DNA of 54,591 bases from assembly GCA_017548525.1 (NCBI GenBank), contig JAFYZV010000171.1, forward strand, positions 1-54,591. Reading direction: 5' to 3'. The notes below the pieces were generated by a model. The model was given only the letters and a program-made list of their open reading frames with translations. It was not told the origin of the DNA and searched no databases. The translations under genes were made by a program, and so were the position numbers. Of the stretch, positions 18,170 to 26,265 are shown one piece after another. This DNA comes from Prevotella sp. (lineage in GTDB: Bacteria > Bacteroidota > Bacteroidia > Bacteroidales > Bacteroidaceae). Numbering within the stretch: position 1 is the first letter of the stretch; each line of letters opens with the position of its first letter.

Positions 18170-18312
18170 CAAAATAATGCTAAATAAAGAAAACATTTTT
18201 GTTAGATTAACGCAATTTGCACCATCAAGAGAAAAATGCTCCCACTATTACATCAAATCAAAACTTTTTTCATGATATTCCTCCTTATTGGCTTGAGTAT
18301 CATTTTGGACTA

Positions 18313-19059
18313 TCATCGTTTGGGGAATGGAATCTTATACCCCAGCGTAAACATAAACGCACTATTGCGCAGGTGTTCACCATCCTCCTTGCTAACATTC
18401 AGCAAGCCAAAGAGATAACGAGCATCCAATGTCACGTTCTTGTATTCATAGCCGATACCAACGGGAATGCCTATATCTATAGGCCGCACATCATCGCCCA
18501 TATCCATGTCAAACTCACCACTTGACACCCCTGAACCATCAATGAAATTTGTGGTAGAAAAATCAACGGGCATCAGAATACCAGACACGGTGGTTTCCCC
18601 TTTCACCTTAGCTTTCGTTTTCACGCCCAGTTGAACTCCAGTACGGAAGAACAACCCCTGATACGGATGAAATGCTATGGTCAATGGAAATGTCAGGTAA
18701 TCTACGTGATAATTCAAGCTGTTCTTTTCTGAAATGGCAATAGTATAAGTTCCTCCTGGTTGAGAACTTACTGGAATAGTAGTAACATGCGCAGCCAAAC
18801 CATGCTCGCCGTGGTCACGCGCACCGTATTGTGCATAGTTGGCGCCTGCGGAAAACGAAAATCGTTCACTGATTCCATACTGGAACTCAAAGCCTCCCAT
18901 CAATCCAATCTGTCCCGTACTCCCCATACTGCTGCTTCCCACAAGGTTAGCAACCGTCATTCCTATGTGCGGCTCTATTGTCAAACGACCTTTTTCTATC
19001 TGCCCATGCCCTGACAATGCGAATGCCAGGCACAAGGCAACCATCATTCCTTTTCTCAT
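18313..19059 (-). CDS. Outer-membrane beta-barrel protein (porin/PorT-like family)
   Basis: 248 residues with a signal peptide (MRKGMMVALCLAFALSGHGQ). The mature part has the alternating strand pattern of small outer-membrane barrels: FEFQYGISERFSFSAGANYAQ, LTFPLTIAFHPYQGLFFRTG, IGYEYKNVTLDARYLFGL, and a final FMFTLGYKIPF ending close to an aromatic residue. It fits the outer-membrane beta-barrel family common in Bacteroidota (PF13568-like). Function unknown. It lies 37 bases downstream of a lipoprotein gene on the same strand, so the two may be co-transcribed. Confidence 0.8.
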   Translation of the reverse strand: MRKGMMVALCLAFALSGHGQIEKGRLTIEPHIGMTVANLVGSSSMGSTGQIGLMGGFEFQYGISERFSFSAGANYAQYGARDHGEHGLAAHVTTIPVSSQPGGTYTIAISEKNSLNYHVDYLTFPLTIAFHPYQGLFFRTGVQLGVKTKAKVKGETTVSGILMPVDFSTTNFIDGSGVSSGEFDMDMGDDVRPIDIGIPVGIGYEYKNVTLDARYLFGLLNVSKEDGEHLRNSAFMFTLGYKIPFPKR

Positions 19060-19096
19060 TTTCTTTTTCTATTTTGGTTATCTACTAATTTTATAG

Positions 19097-19705
19097 TTAT
19101 TTATTTTCACTTGAAGAGTTATCATCTGTAGAATTAAGAAATTTATAGTATTTGCTTTTTAGAACATTAATGTCTTGTTCCTTGCTATCAGGATCTACGT
19201 ATCCCATTTCTTCATATTGTTTTCGTTTAATGCTGTCAACGCCCATATTCCCAAAGAATCTCTTTTCATAGAAATTTCGCATTTTTGCCTTTACATGCAG
19301 TTCTTTACATTTACTGTCAAAATCGATCTTTCTCATAGGGCCCATTACTTGGTCAGTCTCTTTGTCGATAATCCAATAGCTATATCTCATTTCTTTCAAT
19401 TGCGAATAAAGGAGAAGTAAGCTATCTCTATTTTCATCTATTGCGCTAACAAAATAGTATTCACTTCCATCGTAAATTTGATACGCTATGACATATTTGT
19501 CATCAGAGGCGTAATTCAAGACCTGCGGATGGACAATAGGTTCATACCAAAGACTTTTTGATGTTTCTCCTTTTATCTTAACAATCATTCTGTTTTCAAT
19601 CCATGCATACTGATTACCCAAGTCATTATGGTAAACACCTACAGAACACGATGTGGAAATACTACACATCAAAACGATGACGATATTAGTTATTTTCTTA
19701 TACAT
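19097..19705 (-). CDS. Predicted lipoprotein of unknown function
   Basis: 202 residues. A short signal segment (MYKKITNIVIVLMCSISTSC) ends in a lipobox-like Cys at residue 20, so the protein is probably lipid-anchored. The body is soluble and charged, with many Tyr and Lys, and has a C-terminal Asp/Ser-rich tail. No domain was recognised. The A+T-rich codon use differs from nearby housekeeping genes, and together with the gene-poor region that follows this hints at a more recently acquired or fast-evolving gene. It precedes the barrel protein at 18313-19059. Confidence 0.65.
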   Translation of the reverse strand: MYKKITNIVIVLMCSISTSCSVGVYHNDLGNQYAWIENRMIVKIKGETSKSLWYEPIVHPQVLNYASDDKYVIAYQIYDGSEYYFVSAIDENRDSLLLLYSQLKEMRYSYWIIDKETDQVMGPMRKIDFDSKCKELHVKAKMRNFYEKRFFGNMGVDSIKRKQYEEMGYVDPDSKEQDINVLKSKYYKFLNSTDDNSSSENK

Positions 19706-19801
19706 TATTTAATTTGACGTTATATAAGACGTTTTATTCCCGATTTTTTAACCCTACAGTTGCAACTTTTTTGAGACGATCAAAGAAATCTCTTTATCAT
19801 A

Positions 19802-19945
19802 TTATCGAGCAATAAACTTCTTCTCTTTCTTGTTTTCCTCTGCGGATTTATAACCCTACGCCCTTGCAAGTCATAAATTCCTTTTTGGTTGTCCGCGGGA
19901 TACCCCACAATAGCGGATTGGATTTTTGTTATCTGTTGACAAAGA
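19802..19945 (-). pseudogene. Remnant of a secreted-protein C-terminal tail, frameshifted
   Basis: On the minus strand, one frame reads ITKIQSAIVGYPADNQ followed by KGIYDLQGRRVINPQ. This matches the linker just before the C-terminal tails of Prevotella secreted proteins; compare IYDLRGVCV near the end of the CotH protein at 23325-25772. The expected ending then appears in a different frame as KKFIAR and a stop at 19804-19802. A small indel therefore separates the two halves. No upstream coding sequence continuing this protein was found, so it is a relic. Confidence 0.55.
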
Positions 19946-20147
19946 TAGAGAATATAATGATACGATGCAAATAAATCAACGTCATTTTTTCTACACTTTA
20001 TCAACATTTTTACAATATCATTCAGTCAAAAGGTGTCCGTTTGAACATAAGAAATTTTTACATTTTTGCCACAAAAAAAGGTTGAAAAAGCCTTTTCTCA
20101 GCCCTCTTCCAAGGAGAGGTAGTATTAATACCTCTCATCACCATAGG

Positions 20148-20323
20148 TTTACGCGATACAAAACATTGATTTACGCGACACAAAGCATTGATTTACGCGA
20201 TACAAAGCATTGATTTACGCGACACAAAGCATTGATTTACGCGACACAAAGCATTGATTTACACGACACAAAGCATTGGTTTATACCACACAAAGCATTG
20301 GTTTTTACAACATAAACCGTTGG
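20148..20323. repeat. 22-bp tandem repeat, eight copies
   Basis: Unit TTTACGCGACACAAAGCATTGA, with copies starting at 20148, 20170, 20192, 20214, 20236, 20258, 20280 and 20302. The first five are nearly identical and differ mainly at one C/T position. The last three diverge progressively. There are no spacers, so it is not a CRISPR array. Confidence 0.9.
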
Positions 20324-20569
20324 TTTGTATGCTTGTCAATGGTATGGAATGGCTTAATTGATCATCATTATCGAACTTGTAAAACAGTTGGGTTTGGAAT
20401 TTTTTTGGAATTTTTCATTGCTTTCTAAAGCCGTGTAAATACTTGTGTTATAGCGAGTTAGCTGATTGTTTTGGAATTTTTAATAGGTTTTTCTCAAAAA
20501 AAAATAAAATGAAAAAAGAATATAGGATTTTTTTCTCAGTTAGTGACTAAAAATTCCAAGAAATCTCTT

Positions 20570-20610
20570 GAAATGCCGTCTGACAGGGCATTTCAGCTCA
20601 TCAGACGGCA
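20570..20610. promoter_or_regulatory. Two mutually exclusive hairpins downstream of the M56 gene
   Basis: GAAATGCC (20570-20577) can pair with GGCATTTC (20587-20594). Alternatively, TGCCGTCTGA (20574-20583) can pair with TCAGACGGCA (20601-20610). The two stems share bases and cannot form together. They lie about 95 bases past the stop of the M56 gene, so a terminator is the simplest reading. Confidence 0.45.
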
Positions 20611-20704
20611 ATTAAAAACTTCCAAAAAACTCCCAAAAAACTCCCAAATAATTTCTAAAAACTCCAGAAACAACAATCACAATGCCTTACCCTCGCTAAA
20701 TAAG

Positions 20705-22651
20705 TCAATAGCCTACAATCGTAAGAGCGGAACTTTCCTCTTTTTCCTTCGGTTCTTCCTTCGCCGTCGAGTTCAGACGGAACGCAATGGGGATGCTGTA
20801 TCTCACTCGCACAGCCTTTCCATTCTGCATTCCTGGCTTCCATTTCGGCATCTTTTCAATGACGCGAACAGCCTCTGCATCGAGTTCCTCGCTCACACTT
20901 CTCACAACCTTGGCATTGCTGATACTACCATCCGCCTCAACGATAAACTGAACTACAACACGACCTTGCAAGCCAGCCTTCTTGGCGGCTTCGGGATAGC
21001 GAACATTCATCGACAGGTACTTCATCATCTCATCCATACCGCCAGGAAACTCGGGCATCTGTTCCACCACATCGAAGATTTTCCCTCCGCCTTGTGGCTT
21101 TTCCGTTACCACACGGATTGAGGCCAATTCCTTACTACCGCCATTCTTGACGTACTCCTTGGTGTTGATGAAGACGATTCCGTTTGAGGTATCGGCATTG
21201 AAATGCTTGGCATAAATTTTCAATGCCTCCTCGTTTTTCATCACATTCACGTGGTCGATGGTACTCTGGTCGAGAGCCTTCACTTGTTCCATCGTTGCCA
21301 CTTTACCATTCAGGACGAGCAGAGGTTCAGGATCATTCGGTTCGCCAAAAATCAACTTCGGCATTTCCTTTCTCTCTTGCTTCTTCTGACGGAAGACGAG
21401 AATGCCTTCCTTGTCTTTGTAGTTCCACTTCGGATCACCTGCGGTATTTGGTTTATAAATTATCTCAAACACCTCGTAACCGAGCGACTTGTAATTCTTG
21501 ACTTCCTCGAGGGTGGCAACACGGTCGTCAAAGAAGATGCGCCCGATGGTAAACTCCAAAGGTTGTCTGGGGTCAGGCTTGCCTTCGCTCGACAATCCTG
21601 TAATACGACCATATTGGTCAACAACGGCATGAAGGGCATACGGACGATCTTCTGCTGGATCCGCTTCGTTCTTCACCTCGATGGCCGTATCGTTCATCTT
21701 CACTTGAGCTTCCTTGCGGCCTTTCTTCACGATTTTCTTCTTCTGCTGTTGTTGAGTGCCTTCGTAAACATAGTCATTCACGGTCTCGGCATTCAGAGCC
21801 AGCGCTACGCCTACAATGGGTAGCAGGGCGAGCAATTTCAACCAGCTCGCACGATTGGTTTTCTTATTGTTAAGCATCATGTGTATGCGGTTTTTGAGGG
21901 TACTGTGAGTAATACCGTTGACAACTGAGTACCCGCAGTCGCTAACGGCTTTTTGGATAAGCAGATACTGATATTGACGCATATTGATGCCTTGAGAGAG
22001 TACCGCCGCGTCTGCCTCGTACTCGTGAATGGAGCGCAAATCCTGACGCAACATCCACATAGCAGGGTTGAACCATTGCAAAGCGGTGAGAATGTCAACG
22101 AGGAGCACATCTGCCGAATGATGTAGGCGGATGTGGCCTCGTTCATGGGCGAGCACAGAGGCATCCTGTGCCTCGTAGTCGCTATGCGAGAGTACGATAT
22201 AGTTCATCCAACTGAAAGGTGACACGTCGCGGTCGGCAACACAGATAATCGTGCCATCTGGTTGCCGATATTGCTTACTACGATTGATGAGCCGCCATAC
22301 TTTCACGACACCCAATATGGTATGACCTAATGTTAAGGCAAGCCCAACGAAGAACACCACAACCACCAGCGTTTGCCAGAAAGGTGTTTGAGGTTCCGCC
22401 ACCTCGACCACTTCTGTCACTATGGGACTGATGTTGTCAAACGTGACCATTTCTCCTCCACCGCTCACGACTACCGTCTTATGCAACGTGATGACACATA
22501 GCGGCAAGACAAATGACGCAATGGCCGTTCCGAGTAGCACCACACGATTGATGCGATGAAACGTCTCGCGACTTAGCAGTAGGCGGTAAAACATATAAAA
22601 TATCACCACTAACACGGCAACCTTCAGGTCGTAGGTCAGAAACTCCATCAT
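20705..22651 (-). CDS. BlaR1-like M56 metallopeptidase with C-terminal TonB domain
   Basis: 648 residues. N-terminal transmembrane helices (DLKVAVLVVIFYMFYRLLL, VVLLGTAIASFVLPLCVI, TLVVVVFFVGLALTLGH) are followed by an M56 zinc peptidase with HERGH at residues 169-173 and EYEADAAVL as the likely third ligand. A further hydrophobic segment lies near 270-285 (LLALLPIVGVALAL). The C-terminal 90 residues form a TonB-like domain (VRYPEAAKKAGLQGRVVVQFIVEADGS). In BlaR1/MecR1 systems the peptidase senses a beta-lactam and triggers cleavage of the BlaI repressor. This protein lacks a penicillin-binding sensor and carries TonB instead, so its signal is probably different. It lies 89 bases downstream of the BlaI-type gene. 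Confidence 0.88.
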   Translation of the reverse strand: MMEFLTYDLKVAVLVVIFYMFYRLLLSRETFHRINRVVLLGTAIASFVLPLCVITLHKTVVVSGGGEMVTFDNISPIVTEVVEVAEPQTPFWQTLVVVVFFVGLALTLGHTILGVVKVWRLINRSKQYRQPDGTIICVADRDVSPFSWMNYIVLSHSDYEAQDASVLAHERGHIRLHHSADVLLVDILTALQWFNPAMWMLRQDLRSIHEYEADAAVLSQGINMRQYQYLLIQKAVSDCGYSVVNGITHSTLKNRIHMMLNNKKTNRASWLKLLALLPIVGVALALNAETVNDYVYEGTQQQQKKKIVKKGRKEAQVKMNDTAIEVKNEADPAEDRPYALHAVVDQYGRITGLSSEGKPDPRQPLEFTIGRIFFDDRVATLEEVKNYKSLGYEVFEIIYKPNTAGDPKWNYKDKEGILVFRQKKQERKEMPKLIFGEPNDPEPLLVLNGKVATMEQVKALDQSTIDHVNVMKNEEALKIYAKHFNADTSNGIVFINTKEYVKNGGSKELASIRVVTEKPQGGGKIFDVVEQMPEFPGGMDEMMKYLSMNVRYPEAAKKAGLQGRVVVQFIVEADGSISNAKVVRSVSEELDAEAVRVIEKMPKWKPGMQNGKAVRVRYSIPIAFRLNSTAKEEPKEKEESSALTIVGY

Positions 22652-22740
22652 ACTCGTTTACGATTTACATGTTACATTTTTAATACGTAGAAAACAGTTT
22701 ATGCTTTGCATAGCCCAAACATATTTAGCTCTGCGCTTGC

Positions 22741-23100
22741 TCAATCGCTATTTTCTATTTGTTTAATCAATTCCTTCAACTCCTCCACGGAAATCTTCTC
22801 TTCCTTGACAAAGCTGGAAACAGCACTCAGATAAGAATCATCGAAATAATTCTTGATGATACCCGTCAGGCTGGAGCGTCCGTATTCTTGTTCGCTGATA
22901 GTGGGAAAGTACTGATAAGACGTGCCGAACTGCTTATGATCGAGAAATCCCTTCTTTTCCAATATCCGCACCGTGGTAGAGAGAGTATTGAAGTGAGGGC
23001 GTGGCTCGTCGTAATAGCCTAAGAGCTCTTTCACAAACATCGGACCGTACTTCCAGTACAAGTCCATAATTTCCTTTTCTTTCGTTGTAAGCCTTTTCAT
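22741..23100 (-). CDS. BlaI/MecI/CopY-family transcriptional repressor
   Basis: 119 residues. The N-terminal winged helix is typical of the family: LTTKEKEIMDLYWKYGPM, then FNTLSTTVRILEKKGFLDHK. It is followed by the YQYFPTISEQEY segment where these repressors are cleaved, and a C-terminal dimerisation helix region (SAVSSFVKEEKISVEELKEL). Such proteins bind dyad operators as dimers and are inactivated by the partner M56 peptidase encoded next to them. Its own promoter overlaps two AACTA/TAGTT dyads (23161-23202), so autoregulation is likely. The regulated genes beyond this pair are not evident; no beta-lactamase or copper gene is in view. Confidence 0.92.
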   Translation of the reverse strand: MKRLTTKEKEIMDLYWKYGPMFVKELLGYYDEPRPHFNTLSTTVRILEKKGFLDHKQFGTSYQYFPTISEQEYGRSSLTGIIKNYFDDSYLSAVSSFVKEEKISVEELKELIKQIENSD

Positions 23101-23156
23101 TTGTATTGCTTTTTCCTTATACGTTCAAAAAGTGCGTCTGTATCTGTATCCGTTCG

Positions 23157-23187
23157 CAAAGTAACTAAAAAATATAGTTACATACAA
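23157..23187 (-). promoter_or_regulatory. Promoter of the BlaI-type repressor operon
   Basis: On the minus strand, TTG (23187-23185), 20 bases, then TTACTTTG (23164-23157), one mismatch from TAnnTTTG. Predicted +1 is about 23150, a leader of about 50 bases. The promoter lies inside the operator dyads. Confidence 0.6.
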
Positions 23188-23202
23188 CTAAAACGTTTAG
23201 TT
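23161..23202. promoter_or_regulatory. Double BlaI-type operator
   Basis: Dyad 1: GTAACTA (23161-23167) and TAGTTAC (23175-23181), perfect, with a 7-base spacer. Dyad 2: AACTAAA (23186-23192) and TTTAGTT (23196-23202), perfect, with a 3-base spacer. Their centres are 23 bases apart, about two helical turns. Dyad 1 overlaps the -7 box and dyad 2 the -33 element. Confidence 0.7.
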
Positions 23203-23324
23203 TTTAAAGATAATTAAGTAGTTTGTGTCTCTTTTTTTAGTTGTTCACACATGATTTAACCATCAGCACAAACCAAATGCTTTCATCCCAGTCTTTTGAT
23301 GACACTCAAAAGACAGCAAAAAGA

Positions 23325-25772
23325 TTATCTCACTATCATTTTCTTTCCATTCACGATGTAAAGCCCAGGCGACAAGTGCTGTCGCAGTTCCGTTACGGGT
23401 ACGGCTTTCTTCACGCAGACACCACGAAGGTCATAGATGTCGGCAAGCGTGGGATGGTCATGGAAGTTATTGGGTATCGTCTCGATGCCGTTGGGTTCGT
23501 CGTCTTCGTCATCTATTTCGTAGGGAGTGAGGTTGGCATAGATGTTCTCCGCACGTGCCTTGAGCCATTCCTTCATGCTTGTTGCCATTTCCCGATAGTC
23601 GGTTTCATCGCCCCAAAACCAGTTGTCATTGTTATGTTGAAACGATGGTTTGGCATATTCATAGTATGAATCGCAATAGTCAAGCACCTCTTGCAAATGG
23701 TCTTGCATGAAATGTGTCCATACCTTATAATACGCCTTGTCCACTGCCTCGCTCACATAACGCAAGTCTTGGATGAATTTCTGCCCACTCATTCCCGACG
23801 AGGTGTAGAAGTCGGCCAGAATGTCTGCCGTGGCGTATTTCTTGCTATGCTCATAGCCGAAAGCCCAGTCTAAGTCCCATACGGGTCCGAAGATGTATTT
23901 GCTCCCGTTTAGGTAGTCTTCCTTGTAGAGGTAAGTACTCTTGGGATGGTTTATCTCATAGTTGCAAATCAAGTCGTTGACCATGAGATACCGTGCCAAA
24001 TAGTCCACGTCAACCCAAGCCGTGATGTCATCGCCATTCTTCAATGCGTTCATAAAAGCGTTAAAGTCTTCCTTGATGATGTTGAAATCGAGGTTGCTCC
24101 CTTGTTCATTGAGGTCTGGGATCTTGATATTGACAGGCAAGTTGTATGGGTCGGAATGGAAGCGGTAGACTTCATCATAATAGGTATCAAGTTCGAGAAG
24201 GGCAGCGTTCTGTTCTTCTTCGAGGTCGATGCTATTGTTGTGGAATCCTATTTTCTCGGTGAAGTTGTAGCTACCCCAATAATAGCCGTTCATATACAAT
24301 TCCACGGGTATGATGTGGTTATAGGCTGCCGTACCTACCACGGCGGCAATCTTCATGCCGATGGCATTGGTCATCATCGAGCCTTCTTGCTTGTTGGCAA
24401 GCAACACCCAGTTCTTTCCTTTCGTCATCCCGAAGGGCTTTACCTTCTCGGCGAATTTCAGTCGGTAGGGGTTTTTGTCCCATTCGTAGCGGCTCCAACT
24501 GGAATTACCCCTTCCTTTGATTTGCACATTGTCGCTCATGGATGGGTAGACGTAGTTGCCGGTAATGTTGATTTCCGCGTTGAGATAATAATCCTTGCTG
24601 CTGACAAATTTCCTGTCTTCGATGTCTATGTCCACGCGAGGGACATTTTCTGCCATGTTGGTGAGCCAGTCAATATGTACCAAATAGTCTCTGCCCCACG
24701 GAATGAAATGATAGTCGTACATTGTGGGTTGGATGAGGACAGGGATGGTGTCGGGATTTTCTGTTACCTTTGACAGCTCAAACTCCACGAAGAAGAGGTT
24801 TTTCTTGTAGTTGGCTTGCGTCTGCAAGATACGTAGGTACGTATAGGTGTCGCCTAAGTCAATCAATGGCGAGGTAAATGTCTCACCTACCTTATAGGGG
24901 AGTCCCGTCTCGCGAGTGTATGTCTCTTTCAAAGTCCAGTCGTTACCGTCCTTGCTGGCATAGAGACGTAGCTCTTTGGGGTAACGGCTCAAGTCTTTAC
25001 GTAGGGTATAGGCAAACTGGATCATGTTCGCCCCTTTGTCCAAATGGATGTCGATGTATGGGTCTGGGGCGGTGTTGTCGTTGCCATTTGAGGGATGGAA
25101 ATAGGTTGCGGGGTTTCCATCAATCATCATCCCCAATCCTTCTCCCTCGTTGGTGGGTGCATTGGTGGAGAGCATGTCCTCGGTTAGTTGAACCTTGGTG
25201 ATGATATATTTCTCTGGCTCGCTCCATATCTCGTCGCTGATTTTCGTCCTGTCAAGGATGGTCTGGTTAGGATGGGCAACGGTGAAGGTCACATCTTCGG
25301 CAAAGTTGGAACGTGTCACCTTGTCTTTCAGTATCTTCCCACCGATAGATGCAATCGCCTTTTCGGATGAGAGTTGGAATGAGGGCGTGAGCCATTTGCC
25401 GATTCCGCCTACCGTGGCGGTGATAACCCCGTCTTCCCTGATGATAGCAATAGCGTCGGTGAACAATTGATCGTTGTATTTGTTGTTGAATTTCAAGGAA
25501 ATGACAGACGGCAAATCTGTGGGGGCGATATGGCTGATGGAATCGACCTGGGCCATCTCGTAACTGAAATACTCTCGGTCAACCGCTATTCGCAACACAC
25601 CACCTGAAATGTCTCGGCTGGTAATCCAAGCCGAGGGGAAGGCCTCCACACTTCCATCCTTGAAATAGACAAACAGGTTATCATCCACTCCATTATCGGC
25701 TCTTGCCGTCATGACAAGGGCTAAAGCCATACACAATTGAATGACGAACAATGACGATTGATGCAACTTCAT
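23325..25772 (-). CDS. Secreted CotH kinase family protein with discoidin-like domain
   Basis: 815 residues from ATG 25772 (MKLHQSSLFV); the in-frame ATG at 25799 lies on the promoter box. A signal peptide (LCMALALVMTARA) is present. An F5/8-type-C-like region at roughly 200-345 (MMIDGNPATYFHPSNG, YLRILQTQANYK) may bind glycan. The CotH domain follows, with QIKGRGNSSWSRYEW, YRLKFAEK, GMTKGKNWVLLANK and the kinase-type metal motif FGPVWDLDWAFGYE. The end (IYDLRGVCVKKA ... SPGLYIVNGKKMIVR) is a type-IX-secretion-like tail. CotH proteins are atypical kinases that phosphorylate secreted proteins in Bacillus spores. The substrate here is unknown. It is the second CotH protein in the window, but with a different export tail from the first. 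Confidence 0.88.
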   Translation of the reverse strand: MKLHQSSLFVIQLCMALALVMTARADNGVDDNLFVYFKDGSVEAFPSAWITSRDISGGVLRIAVDREYFSYEMAQVDSISHIAPTDLPSVISLKFNNKYNDQLFTDAIAIIREDGVITATVGGIGKWLTPSFQLSSEKAIASIGGKILKDKVTRSNFAEDVTFTVAHPNQTILDRTKISDEIWSEPEKYIITKVQLTEDMLSTNAPTNEGEGLGMMIDGNPATYFHPSNGNDNTAPDPYIDIHLDKGANMIQFAYTLRKDLSRYPKELRLYASKDGNDWTLKETYTRETGLPYKVGETFTSPLIDLGDTYTYLRILQTQANYKKNLFFVEFELSKVTENPDTIPVLIQPTMYDYHFIPWGRDYLVHIDWLTNMAENVPRVDIDIEDRKFVSSKDYYLNAEINITGNYVYPSMSDNVQIKGRGNSSWSRYEWDKNPYRLKFAEKVKPFGMTKGKNWVLLANKQEGSMMTNAIGMKIAAVVGTAAYNHIIPVELYMNGYYWGSYNFTEKIGFHNNSIDLEEEQNAALLELDTYYDEVYRFHSDPYNLPVNIKIPDLNEQGSNLDFNIIKEDFNAFMNALKNGDDITAWVDVDYLARYLMVNDLICNYEINHPKSTYLYKEDYLNGSKYIFGPVWDLDWAFGYEHSKKYATADILADFYTSSGMSGQKFIQDLRYVSEAVDKAYYKVWTHFMQDHLQEVLDYCDSYYEYAKPSFQHNNDNWFWGDETDYREMATSMKEWLKARAENIYANLTPYEIDDEDDEPNGIETIPNNFHDHPTLADIYDLRGVCVKKAVPVTELRQHLSPGLYIVNGKKMIVR

Positions 25773-25796
25773 ACTCCCTCCCTTAATGTTTTGGTG

Positions 25797-25827
25797 CAAA
25801 GATACGAATAATCATGATAATTTGCAA
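25797..25827 (-). promoter_or_regulatory. Promoter of the CotH gene
   Basis: On the minus strand, TTG (25827-25825), exactly 20 bases, then TATCTTTG (25804-25797). Predicted +1 is about 25790, leader about 18 bases. It matches the Bacteroidota consensus fully and fixes the start at 25772. Confidence 0.75.
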
Positions 25828-26265
25828 CGATTCACTTCACAATTATCAAGCAGATAATTGATACCCCGCCTTTACCCTCGTTTTGTCAAATATTTATCAC
25901 GAATAGGGTCTCCATGGTTGCGTTATTTGCCACCAACCTCTCCTTTGGTCGGAAAAACGCCCTTTTTTTCGCATTTCACAACATGCTGAAAGACAGTACT
26001 TTATGAAAAAGAGAGCTATCCCTGCCCCCCACTAATGCGGCAATTTAACATCTTTTGGGTGGCATCCGTGCCTCAAAGAGACAACATTTACGTCTGACCA
26101 ATGCCGCATCCGCGACGACGGATGCCGCCCAAAATATGTTAAACTCATATTTCCGCCATGAAAGATGAATATGAAACGGGGCAATTAGCACCCCTTAACA
26201 TCTCTTTCATGAATATTTCCGAACATCATTTTGTCAGTTTTTTTCATCATCAAATTATGCCATCG
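25828..26265. other. Intergenic region with a long inverted repeat
   Basis: About 440 bases between the CotH promoter and the stop of the outer-membrane protein gene. Apart from the 100-base inverted repeat at 26044-26143, no gene or promoter was recognised. The short open frame at 26158-26358 overlaps the end of the gene on the other strand and is not convincing. Confidence 0.5.
26044..26143. repeat. 100-base inverted repeat with 26-bp arms
   Basis: Arms 26044-26069 and 26118-26143 match at 24 of 26 positions (core GGCATCCGT/ACGGATGCC). The 48-base loop holds TGCCGCAT (26102-26109), which could instead pair with ATGCGGCA just outside the left arm (26035-26042). It could be a terminator or a small non-autonomous element; no target-site duplication is obvious. 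Confidence 0.65.

Larger units (their letters stand above)
19706..20704. other. One-kilobase gene-poor, A+T-rich region with repeats and a gene remnant
   Basis: No intact gene was recognised. From left to right it holds a frameshifted tail remnant (about 19802-19945), a small hairpin GAGAGGTA/TACCTCTC (20114-20121 with 20129-20136), a 22-bp tandem repeat (20148-20323), an A+T-rich stretch, and overlapping hairpins (20570-20610). The open frame at 20543-21121 runs into the M56 gene on the opposite strand and is probably not coding. Confidence 0.6.

Noticed and set aside
20148-20323. Regular repeats that could suggest a CRISPR array
   Set aside because: The 22-bp units are directly adjacent with no spacers, and no cas genes are present.
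20543-21121. 192-residue plus-strand frame at the edge of the gap
   Set aside because: Two thirds of it runs antisense to the TonB part of the M56 protein, and the rest is A+T-rich low complexity.
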